Assembly: GCA_964554485.1 (NCBI GenBank)
Contig: CAZKOX010000018.1
Coordinates: 1-12,313, forward strand
DNA: 12,313 nucleotides
Source of the DNA: JBBQBM01 sp964554485
GTDB taxonomy: Bacteria > Patescibacteriota > Saccharimonadia > Saccharimonadales > JAGQMS01
Direction: 5' to 3'
The notes beneath the pieces were generated by a model. The model had not been told where the DNA came from. It ran no database searches and was given only the letters and a program-made list of their open reading frames with translations. The stretch's first letter is position 1, and each line of letters starts with the position of its first letter. Made by a program: the position numbers and the translations under genes. Shown here piece by piece: positions 7,024 to 12,313 of the stretch.

Positions 7024-7085
7024 CAATAGACCTTGATAGTATTGGCCACTATATTGGGGTTTGTGTGAGTATGTGATAAGGATTT

Positions 7086-7125
7086 TTAAAAGGCGAAGGC
7101 CCGCCCCAACAAGTGGGAACGGGCC
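7086..7125 (-). terminator. GC-rich intrinsic terminator of the 117-residue gene
   Basis: On the minus strand GGCCCG (7120-7125) pairs with CGGGCC (7098-7103), extended inward by CCCA/TGGG. TTTT follows about six bases after the stem. It is 22 bp past the stop at 7147. Confidence 0.7.
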
Positions 7126-7146
7126 TCTCAGCCGCCTTGGCGTGCG

Positions 7147-7500
7147 TTACTCGGTGATGAGCATCACGTGGATGCCCTCTCGCGGGTGCAGTACACCGCG
7201 CAGCATGTGCGCGATGTTCACCTCGATCGAGCCTCGATCTGCCTTCAACCTCCGGTTGCCCGGAATGCCGATGACGAACACGAGATTGGCGTCCATCATC
7301 CCCCCGAAGGGCATGTGGCCATCCATGTCGATGAACGAACGAACGGTCACCGTGGTGTGCGGAAGGACGACGAAATCGGGATCGAAACGCTGCAGCTCCA
7401 AGATCATGGCGGGCATGAATGCCCCCGAGATGTTGGGGATGCAGCTCTCGGCGATCTCGCCCTGACGCTCGAAGGTCCACAGGGTCATGGTCGGAACCAT
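7147..7500 (-). CDS. Unknown 117-residue protein in a GC-rich single-gene unit
   Basis: I do not recognise the product. The frame has a consensus promoter, a very good ribosome site (AGAGGTG, 5 nt from the ATG at 7500) and its own terminator, so it is a real expressed gene. The protein is soluble, with no export signal, and rich in Met, Val and Ile. Alternating hydrophobic stretches (MILELQRFDPDFVVLPHT, TVTVRSFIDM, ANLVFVIGIPG, GIHVMLITE) suggest a mostly beta small domain. GTG at 7506 is an alternative start but overlaps the ribosome site. Base composition is clearly richer in GC than the membrane-protein gene next to it, which suggests separate origin. Overlapping plus-strand frames here are shadows: they have no ribosome site. 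Confidence 0.72.
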   Translation of the reverse strand: MVPTMTLWTFERQGEIAESCIPNISGAFMPAMILELQRFDPDFVVLPHTTVTVRSFIDMDGHMPFGGMMDANLVFVIGIPGNRRLKADRGSIEVNIAHMLRGVLHPREGIHVMLITE

Positions 7501-7552
7501 GTTCACCTCTTTCTATAGGTACGATCAGTGCACAATGCGACTGAGTGCAACG

Positions 7553-7581
7553 ATAGTAACATAAAACGAGTAAAATGTCAA
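7553..7581 (-). promoter_or_regulatory. Consensus promoter of the 117-residue gene
   Basis: On the minus strand a perfect TTGACA (7576-7581) and TACTAT (7553-7558) are 17 bp apart. The ~45-nt leader contains TGCAC/GTGCA, which could fold back, then AGAGGTG before the ATG. Confidence 0.75.
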
Positions 7582-7601
7582 TAATAGTGATCCCTAGGAG
7601 A

Positions 7602-7697
7602 AGATTACATGAATCTGTGCGCCGAATATGATTCGGGCAACAGACTCATGATCGAACTCCATTGCCTCTCGACTGTGTCGATCCGGCAATAGGAGTT
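7602..7697. repeat. Hairpin cluster with tRNA-Glu T-arm fragments
   Basis: Three successive inverted repeats: AGATT/AATCT (7602-7616), CCGAAT/ATTCGG (7622-7636) and a long one. In the last, AACTCCATTGCC (7655-7666) pairs with GGCAATAGGAGTT (7685-7697) with one bulged A, and TCGAC/GTCGA (7669-7681) lies inside. The long arms match the anticodon-stem/T-arm side of the tRNA-Glu at 7757-7831: the left arm in the same orientation with one base missing, the right arm inverted. No open frame is present. Confidence 0.55.
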
Positions 7698-7723
7698 TCC
7701 ATTTTCTTTGAAAATGACCAAGT

Positions 7724-7749
7724 AAAAACCCCAGTCTTGTGACTGAGGT
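7724..7749 (-). terminator. Intrinsic terminator of tRNA-Glu
   Basis: On the minus strand ACCTCAGTC (7741-7749) pairs with GACTGGGGT (7728-7736) around ACAA, followed at once by TTTT. Longer flanking CCAAG/CTTGG pairs extend it. It lies 8 bp after the tRNA CCA end. Confidence 0.85.
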
Positions 7750-7756
7750 CTTTGCT

Positions 7757-7831
7757 TGGTGATCCCAAGGAGAATCGAACTCCTATTGCCGGGATGAAAA
7801 CCCGATTTCCTAACCGTTAGAAGATGGGACC
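7757..7831 (-). tRNA. tRNA-Glu (anticodon UUC)
   Basis: A complete cloverleaf is visible on the minus strand. The acceptor GGTCCCA pairs with TGGGATC (one G-T pair), and the D arm is TTCT/AGGA. The anticodon stem TCGGG/CCCGG closes the loop TTTTCAT with anticodon TTC, and the T arm is GGAG/CTCC with TTCGATT in the loop. A discriminator A and an encoded CCA follow. It decodes GAA and, by wobble, GAG. It has its own -10 box and terminator. It may also supply glutamyl-tRNA for Gln-tRNA formation by GatCAB, as is usual in bacteria without GlnRS; that cannot be seen here. Confidence 0.95.
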
Positions 7832-7845
7832 GTATTTACAGATGT

Positions 7846-7851
7846 ATTATA
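7846..7851 (-). promoter_or_regulatory. Consensus -10 box (TATAAT) of tRNA-Glu
   Basis: TATAAT stands 14 bp before the mature 5' end, so the primary transcript would carry a leader of about 7-8 nt for RNase P. The -35 is poor: TTAACA is present but at a 20-bp spacing. Confidence 0.65.
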
Positions 7852-7881
7852 TCTGATTGTCTATAAAATAATGTTAATTTG

Positions 7882-8014
7882 CATCTGACGGTTAAGATGA
7901 TTTCCTAGCCACCCATATTCGCCTGGTGGCGAATTGATCGGCCCCGCCTCGATGTCGTCACATCTCCGGCCTTGCGAATTACCACAGGTAATTCTCACGT
8001 TAGAAGATGGGATC
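7882..8014 (-). other. tRNA-Glu 5'-half copy split in the D-loop by an 87-nt hairpin-rich insert
   Basis: Minus-strand GATCCCATCTTCTAACG (7998-8014) copies the 5' end of the adjacent tRNA-Glu with one change. GGCTAGGAAATC (7899-7910) copies the next part with one change. Between them lie 87 extra bases (7911-7997) with three inverted repeats: GAATTACC/GGTAATTC (7976-7994), GATGT/ACATC (7951-7964) inside GGCC/GGCC, and ATTCGCC/GGCGAAT (7917-7934). CCCAT/ATGGG (7912-7916, 8007-8011) could close the whole. After the D-arm copy, CATCT/AGATG (7882-7899) sits where the anticodon stem would be, but the loop is 8 nt and no 3' half follows. A possible -10 (TATACT, 8027-8032) lies 12 bp upstream. It could be a tRNA-derived small RNA, an insertion remnant or a decayed tRNA duplicate. 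Confidence 0.55.
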
Positions 8015-8094
8015 GTAAAATACCAAAGTATACTATCATACCCCTGTTATTTTATCAATCTCTGCCACTTGAAACTTGAAAAAGCTTACATATT

Positions 8095-8108
8095 TTAGCA
8101 CGTGCTAA
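8095..8108. promoter_or_regulatory. Perfect 14-bp palindrome TTAGCACGTGCTAA
   Basis: An uninterrupted palindrome centred on CACGTG in the AT-rich gap between the tRNA region and the terminator of the 8265-8900 gene. It has the form of a dimeric regulator site; no nearby promoter clearly depends on it. The rest of 8015-8153 shows nothing else beyond the possible -10 at 8027-8032. Confidence 0.35.
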
Positions 8109-8153
8109 TTTATGTACATGTTGGGAGGATCAATCAAAAAAGCATAATAAATG

Positions 8154-8180
8154 AAAAGCCGGCTGGGTTGCCCCAGCCGG
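8154..8180 (-). terminator. Intrinsic terminator of the GlcG/HbpS-like gene
   Basis: On the minus strand CCGGCTGGG (8172-8180) and CCCAGCCGG (8159-8167) form a perfect 9-bp stem with loop GCAA, followed by C and TTTT. A smaller hairpin GTACGA/TCGTAC (8184-8201) precedes it. It ends an 84-nt untranslated tail. Confidence 0.8.
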
Positions 8181-8264
8181 GGCGTACGAAGGCAGTCGTA
8201 CCTGTAGCCTTGGAGTTTCACCAATGCTAGATTACTCCGACAGATCTGAGATGTCTGTTCAAGC

Positions 8265-8900
8265 TTATGCCCCGTGAATCAGATATCTCCTATCGAGGCC
8301 GGGTGGACGACTCACCGGCGCACTACTCAGCTGGCCGATCGGGTACTTGCGGTACTTGGGGTCGTCCTTGTCGAGCAGGGTGCAGCGCAGATCTTCGATG
8401 ACGTCTTTGATCAAGAAGTTCTGGATGATCTCCCAGACACCCTTAGACACATCGTGGTTATCTTCCTGCGAGAAGCCCGACGTCGAGATCACGAACTCCA
8501 CTCGCCCGATACGTCGGACGATGGCACCGCCCTTCGGGAAATACGGACCTTCGACGGCCAGGAAGTGGACAGGGTTGTTGGCCATGTCGTTCGAATCCAT
8601 GCCGGCCTGTGCGGCAGCTTTGGCCTTGTAGAGGGCGTTGCGGGAGAGGCATGTCGGTCCGTTGAACTGGGCTTCATAATCCTCGCCTGCATGGGAATGG
8701 AAGATCGGGGCAGAGTCCGAGCCGATCAACATCCTCAACATCCACAGTCCACAGACAGCATTGTCTGTGTTTGTGTCGTAGCCCCTGTTGTGCATGATCC
8801 GGTTCAGGTAGTCCTCGATATCCCTCAGGATCGAACCCTCATACCTTCTGATGGCCTGCAGAATCCTGGATTCTGCAAACTGTACGCCAGATGATTGCAT
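8265..8900 (-). CDS. Possible GlcG/HbpS-like (haem-degrading fold) protein in a GC-rich unit
   Basis: A soluble 211-residue protein. Its central part resembles the GlcG/HbpS family (PF03928): a helix NALYKAKAAAQAG, a variable stretch, then FPKGGAIVRRIGRVEFVIST, SGFSQEDNHDVSK and a final helix. This follows the family order of KA..A, GG-x-x-I, G-x-V, SG and a (E)D motif. The N-terminal ~90 residues fit less well, and the protein is longer than the usual ~140-160, with a C-terminal extra segment of ~45 residues ending YLIHGA. Known members bind haem, cobalamin or small acids, and many have no known role. The ATG at 8900 has only a weak site (GAG at 9-11 nt). It has its own promoter and terminator and is richer in GC than its neighbours. 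The reading frame is sure; the family call is from motif pattern alone. Confidence 0.6.
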   Translation of the reverse strand: MQSSGVQFAESRILQAIRRYEGSILRDIEDYLNRIMHNRGYDTNTDNAVCGLWMLRMLIGSDSAPIFHSHAGEDYEAQFNGPTCLSRNALYKAKAAAQAGMDSNDMANNPVHFLAVEGPYFPKGGAIVRRIGRVEFVISTSGFSQEDNHDVSKGVWEIIQNFLIKDVIEDLRCTLLDKDDPKYRKYPIGQLSSAPVSRPPGLDRRYLIHGA

Positions 8901-8966
8901 TTATTTCTCGATTCTACTCGGATTTGTTGGTACGCCAGGTAAATTCACACCTACCTAGATGTGCAT

Positions 8967-8994
8967 ACTATAGCATAATTATCTGTAACTTCAA
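8967..8994 (-). promoter_or_regulatory. Candidate promoter of the GlcG/HbpS-like gene
   Basis: On the minus strand TTGAAG (8989-8994) and TATAGT (8967-8972) are 16 bp apart; the -35 overlaps the stop of the receiver gene. The leader of about 60 nt holds AGGTA/TACCT, which could form a small hairpin. Confidence 0.55.
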
Positions 8995-9410
8995 GCGTCG
9001 GGTGTGGGCTGTGTGACTGTTGGTTGGCCACCAGCTTCCATTTGCGAAAACATCTGATCAATAATATTAACAAGTTGTTTTGGCGTAATTTCTGCTTTTA
9101 TTAGGTAGCCATCGGCTAGACGCTCGACATCGGCTCGGTTTTCTTCGTCCTGGTCGAGATTGGTAGTAATAATGATTTTGCTATGAATAGCTGGCTTGTC
9201 TGTACCACGAAGTTTGTGTAGGGCCTCGATGCCTGACAGCCCAGGAACTAAAAGGTCGAGCAAAATAAGATCAAAATTGTCGGTCAGTGCTGCGGTTAAT
9301 CCGTCGGTGCCGCTGATCATAACAGTAACTTCGTAGCCGGCTTTACGAAGCGCCCGAGCATAAAGCTCGCTGATAAAGTTTTCGTCTTCGATTATTAGTA
9401 TTTTTCTCAT
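8991..9410 (-). CDS. Single-domain response regulator (CheY-like)
   Basis: A 139-residue receiver: acidic residues E8/D9, phospho-acceptor D52 (LLDLLVPGLSG), switch threonine T82/T83 and conserved lysine K105 (YLIKAE). It ends after the receiver with a short Gly/Gln/Pro/Thr tail (EAGGQPTVTQPTPDA), so it has no output domain and must act by binding a partner or passing phosphate on. The ATG at 9410 is chosen because GAGG lies 8 nt before it. A longer frame to 9452 would only overlap the kinase. It begins 4 bp after the kinase stop, so the two are translated together and are a cognate pair. It stops at TGA. Confidence 0.93.
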   Translation of the reverse strand: MRKILIIEDENFISELYARALRKAGYEVTVMISGTDGLTAALTDNFDLILLDLLVPGLSGIEALHKLRGTDKPAIHSKIIITTNLDQDEENRADVERLADGYLIKAEITPKQLVNIIDQMFSQMEAGGQPTVTQPTPDA

Positions 9411-9414
9411 GTAT

Positions 9415-10953
9415 TTAACCTCGGTAGAGTGAATGATTTTTGATCCAGCCATGTGCGCCGCGAACTATTGCCTTATTATCCGCCGAAGTCAGCTGCGATG
9501 CAACAGAAGATAGAGTTGGAACGGTAAAACCAAAAGTGCTCCCCTCGCCCTCGTGACTTTTAACCCAAATTTCCCCGCCATGCGCCGAAACGATCGTTTT
9601 ACTTAGGTATAAACCAAGTCCGGTACCGCCGACGGTCTTCGACGACCGGTGCGAACGATAGAATTTGTCAAAAATATGCGCCATAACGCTATCTGGTATT
9701 CCTATTCCTTTATCTTCGACAACTGTTTCGACCCAGTTTTCGTCTTTTTTGTAGGTTCGAATTATTACCGGAGAATCGTTGTGTGTATACTTGACGGCGT
9801 TTTCGATTAAGTTAACTAGGACTTCATAGATCGTAGATCTATCAACGGCGACAGGTGGTAAGTTTGGTTGAATTTGACATAGAAGAGTTTTCTTACGAAC
9901 ATTGGCACGAAGGTTCATATCTCGAATCGCACCTTCAACTATTGGCCCCCAGGCCTCTTCTTTTAGACTAAGGCTAAGCTCATTTTCTTCAATCCGAGCA
10001 AAGTTCTGGACGTTACTTATAAAAGCACCGAGTTGTTGTGCTTGTGCTGAAAGATTGCGCATAAATTCGGCTTGTTCAGCATCTAACTTTGGTGCGATTT
10101 CGTCCTCGAAAAGTTCAATATATCCACGCATAACGGTTAGTGGCGTGCGCAGTTCATGAACGGCTAGACTGACAAAACTAGCCCCATGGTCGTCTTTTTG
10201 GTAACGTTCTGTTTGATCGAATAGAATAATCACCGATTCGATTCCCTCAGGGTTGTCCTTGCTAAAATGTACCGCCATATCGCATTGCTTTTTCGCTCCG
10301 CCGCTTATTTCTAGCTGAACTCTTTCCCATGTATGAGTATTGGTAGCTCGAGTACTTTCCGATGATCGAAGCCATGACTCTAGAGTGTCAGTGCTAGCAA
10401 AAGACAGCTTCATGACATCATAAAATTTTTGGCCAAGACTTTCCGGAATCTTAATCGCGGCATAGTCGGCTCCGGCTTGATTGGTGTAAATTAAAGCACC
10501 GTTCTTATCTAGTGCATAAATTGCTAGTGGCGTGTTTTGCAGCAATACTTGTTGGAACTTACTGGTTGAACTTAGAGGTGCAGTAACAGGTCCAGCAACA
10601 ATTCCCGCCGAGCTGGCAATCTCGTAGATTGATTGCGCAAGGTTATTTAAAAAATCTCGTGACGCCGGAACACTGTTAATATCCGGTGCACCAACTATCT
10701 GATTATCTCTTTGAATGTGCAAGATAGCCTGCACCAGGAATTCACTAGCTTTTAAGGTGCTATGACCAAGTACGATGGATGCCACAAGTGCACCAAGCAG
10801 TGCGATAAGTGCCCCACCACCATATGCAATTGTTAAATCATCTTGGATTAACAAAAGGGTTATAGTGGTAAGTGCTGTAAGGGCTGCAATACTGAAGAAA
10901 GCCCCGAATATCATCGAAGCGTTATATCTTCGAAGTGGTGTTAGTTTTTCCAT
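9415..10953 (-). CDS. Membrane-bound PAS-domain sensor histidine kinase
   Basis: A 512-residue kinase. Two transmembrane helices (about 14-36 and 41-63) are joined by a very short loop, so there is almost no extracellular sensor and it probably senses in the membrane or cytoplasm. A linker leads to a PAS domain (about 132-248, VLLQNTPLAIYALDKNGALI). HisKA has H266 in AVHELRTPLTVMRGY. HATPase_c shows the N box NLIENAVKYT (381-390), G1 DKGIGI (414-419) and G2 GGTGLGL (442-448). The start at 10953 has GTGGG about 4 nt upstream and lies 21 bp after the DUF3048 gene. Its partner is the receiver 4 bp downstream. The catalytic half closely resembles the soluble kinase at 1412-2674, suggesting an old duplication. 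Confidence 0.95.
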   Translation of the reverse strand: MEKLTPLRRYNASMIFGAFFSIAALTALTTITLLLIQDDLTIAYGGGALIALLGALVASIVLGHSTLKASEFLVQAILHIQRDNQIVGAPDINSVPASRDFLNNLAQSIYEIASSAGIVAGPVTAPLSSTSKFQQVLLQNTPLAIYALDKNGALIYTNQAGADYAAIKIPESLGQKFYDVMKLSFASTDTLESWLRSSESTRATNTHTWERVQLEISGGAKKQCDMAVHFSKDNPEGIESVIILFDQTERYQKDDHGASFVSLAVHELRTPLTVMRGYIELFEDEIAPKLDAEQAEFMRNLSAQAQQLGAFISNVQNFARIEENELSLSLKEEAWGPIVEGAIRDMNLRANVRKKTLLCQIQPNLPPVAVDRSTIYEVLVNLIENAVKYTHNDSPVIIRTYKKDENWVETVVEDKGIGIPDSVMAHIFDKFYRSHRSSKTVGGTGLGLYLSKTIVSAHGGEIWVKSHEGEGSTFGFTVPTLSSVASQLTSADNKAIVRGAHGWIKNHSLYRG

Positions 10954-10974
10954 TTGCCCACCGTATATCTTTCT

Positions 10975-12285
10975 TTAGGGCGTAAAGCTGACATCGTTTC
11001 TATTGTCGACTACGCTTACCCAAGTTTGTCCACGATTAAATAAGAAGTCGAAACCGTACTTATCTTTAAAAGTGTATTGTTCCTTAGCAGAGTTTCGACT
11101 CCAGGTGCCTTCGCTGACTACACCGTCCTGAAAAGATACAAACGCGCCACTGCCTGTGGTTGTATAGACGTTATATTGACCACTTATTCGGTTGTTCATA
11201 ACCATCACTAGTACATTTTTTGGTGCAAGTTGTTGGCCGGACTTTTCGTCAAGATGTTTTGAGCCACCTTCGCTACGCAAATAGGAATTGGTTGTAGCGT
11301 CATAGTCGTAATGAACATTATAAAAACTTGATGAAATTATTATATCGATACTCCTTGCCAGTGAAGTCTGAGGGACATCTTCTTTACGTTCCCAGGCTTT
11401 GAAGGTACTGGATGTGTAGCCTTTGTCTGAGTTGACTTTATCAAGACCGGCGAAAGACGAATATAGGTTATGAGGTGACTCGCGGTCTTCGGTTCGAAAA
11501 AAGACACTTGAGCCATATGAAAAGGCATTAATATCTTTAACCCCAAGTTGACTAATGCGTGCGATACCATCAGGACTGCCACCGGCATGAGCGTACCCTG
11601 CGTCAAAAGCTGCCGCCCATTCGACATAATATGGTCGGGCACTGCGCACTGGTCCGATATAGTCAGGTTGCTTAGCCTGAAAGAGAGCTAGAAAGCGAGT
11701 AATGCCACCTTCGGCAATTGCTTCAAAGACAACATCTGCTTCTTTGAGGCCTGATTGTGGGCGGGCGCTGCCACTGTTTTCGATCATGATTCCGGTGACT
11801 GGTCGAGCAGCGTCGGCAGCTGAAACTAAAACTCCTGAAAGCGGCGAAGCAACTAGGTTACTCTCAGGCTCTGTATCTGTGACTGTTTCTTCTTCGACAG
11901 TACTTTGATTGGTAACCGCCTTTGGCTGACCGCTGTCTTTAAAGCCAAAATACCAACCAGCAAAACCACCCGCGCCTAGAACAACCAACACAACTAGAAT
12001 GATAAGCGCGATTTTCTTCTTAGACCTTTTTGGTTTTAAGTCCTTGGCGAGTTTGGTTTTTACGCCAGGTTCAGGGGGTGTCGTTGGTTCAAGTAATTTT
12101 GGAGCTTTTTTTGCTTCAGGGTCGTACGCTTGGCCAACTTTAAAAGGCCTGTCCTCCATAGCCTTGGCGTCGGAGGATTCATCTACTTTAACTTCCTCGA
12201 CAACTGGTTTGTCGGGTAAAGGTTCAACCTTCTCGGGTTCAACTTTTGGTTCTGTTGGTTTGGGTATTAAAATATCACCGTTCAT
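10975..12285 (-). CDS. Membrane-anchored DUF3048 (YerB-like) protein
   Basis: A 436-residue protein. A ~88-residue N-terminal part rich in Pro, Glu, Lys and Val, probably cytoplasmic, is followed by a basic patch (KPKRSKKK) and one transmembrane helix (91-114, IALIILVVLVVLGAGGFAGW). A short acidic linker then leads to the extracytoplasmic DUF3048 domain from about residue 155. Typical DUF3048 sequence includes ARPVTGIMIENSGSARPQSG, EADVVFEAIAEGGITRFLAL and IGPVRSARPYYVEWA; the C-terminal subdomain runs to the end (YTFKDKYGFDFLFNRGQTWV). Bacillus YerB is a lipoprotein; here a helix replaces the lipobox. The function of the family is not known. It is first in an operon with the kinase and receiver, so it may supply or modify the kinase's signal at the envelope; that is inference. 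Confidence 0.88.
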   Translation of the reverse strand: MNGDILIPKPTEPKVEPEKVEPLPDKPVVEEVKVDESSDAKAMEDRPFKVGQAYDPEAKKAPKLLEPTTPPEPGVKTKLAKDLKPKRSKKKIALIILVVLVVLGAGGFAGWYFGFKDSGQPKAVTNQSTVEEETVTDTEPESNLVASPLSGVLVSAADAARPVTGIMIENSGSARPQSGLKEADVVFEAIAEGGITRFLALFQAKQPDYIGPVRSARPYYVEWAAAFDAGYAHAGGSPDGIARISQLGVKDINAFSYGSSVFFRTEDRESPHNLYSSFAGLDKVNSDKGYTSSTFKAWERKEDVPQTSLARSIDIIISSSFYNVHYDYDATTNSYLRSEGGSKHLDEKSGQQLAPKNVLVMVMNNRISGQYNVYTTTGSGAFVSFQDGVVSEGTWSRNSAKEQYTFKDKYGFDFLFNRGQTWVSVVDNRNDVSFTP

Positions 12286-12300
12286 AAGATTATTAGTCTT

Positions 12301-12306
12301 ATTTTA
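12301..12306 (-). promoter_or_regulatory. Candidate -10 box (TAAAAT) of the DUF3048 operon
   Basis: TAAAAT lies 15 bp before the ATG at 12285 on the minus strand. The leader would be short (about 8 nt) and no ribosome site is visible. The -35 region is outside the window. Confidence 0.35.
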
Positions 12307-12313
12307 GCATAAG

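Noticed and set aside
7061..7518. Plus-strand and second minus-strand open frames over the 117-residue gene
   Set aside because: They lack promoters and ribosome sites and arise from the GC-rich complementary frames; the minus-strand frame at 7147-7500 has promoter, ribosome site and terminator.
7882..8014. A second functional intron-containing tRNA-Glu
   Set aside because: Only the 5' half is present; the anticodon-like loop has 8 nt without a Glu anticodon, and no T arm or 3' acceptor strand follows.
7602..8014. CRISPR array or integron attC sites from the regular hairpins
   Set aside because: There are no equal-length direct repeats with spacers, and the hairpins share no common core or integrase gene.
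8274..8894. Long plus-strand open frame opposite the GlcG/HbpS-like gene
   Set aside because: It mirrors the codons of the minus-strand gene, has no ribosome site, and the promoter and terminator on both sides are oriented for the minus strand.

Overview
The window looks like chromosome from a small-genome Patescibacteria (CPR) member, most likely Candidatus Saccharibacteria (TM7). I infer this from the gene set and style and have not tested it. Genes are compact and nearly all on the minus strand. TAA is the commonest stop, and TGA and TAG also serve as normal stops. Two histidine kinase/response regulator pairs lack DNA-binding output domains, a DUF3048 membrane-anchored protein is present, and a short single-pass membrane protein has a tail typical of this group. 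TGA ends at least two genes, which argues against the Gracilibacteria code in which TGA is glycine.

Layout. Positions 1-2740 (minus) form an operon with a cytoplasmic PAS histidine kinase, a receiver-only regulator with a long disordered tail, and an RsuA/RluB-type pseudouridine synthase cut by the window edge. Positions 2750-3420 (plus) hold one seven-helix SWEET/PQ-loop-like membrane protein, possibly on a leaderless mRNA, ending at a hairpin shared with the converging pyr genes. Positions 3427-5090 (minus) carry pyrF-pyrE, the last two steps of UMP synthesis. pyrE has an in-frame amber stop at codon 50. Positions 5177-6965 (minus) carry an unknown protein, a GNAT acetyltransferase and a membrane-anchored unknown protein. 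Positions 7086-8994 (minus) form an accessory-looking stretch: two visibly GC-rich single-gene units, each with its own promoter and GC-rich terminator, on either side of a tRNA-Glu(UUC) gene. The tRNA is flanked by partial copies of itself and by clusters of hairpins. Positions 8991-12313 (minus) form a second signalling operon: DUF3048 protein, membrane PAS histidine kinase, single-domain receiver.

How the parts fit. The two kinase/receiver pairs are built alike and probably signal through protein-protein contacts. The GC-rich units (pyrFE, the 117-residue protein, the GlcG/HbpS-like protein) differ in base composition from the AT-richer backbone and each look self-contained, as if acquired as small cassettes. 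The strongest oddities are the tRNA-Glu 5'-half copy split in its D-loop by an 87-nt hairpin-rich insert, and the interrupted pyrE. No phage, transposase, integrase or CRISPR array is visible.
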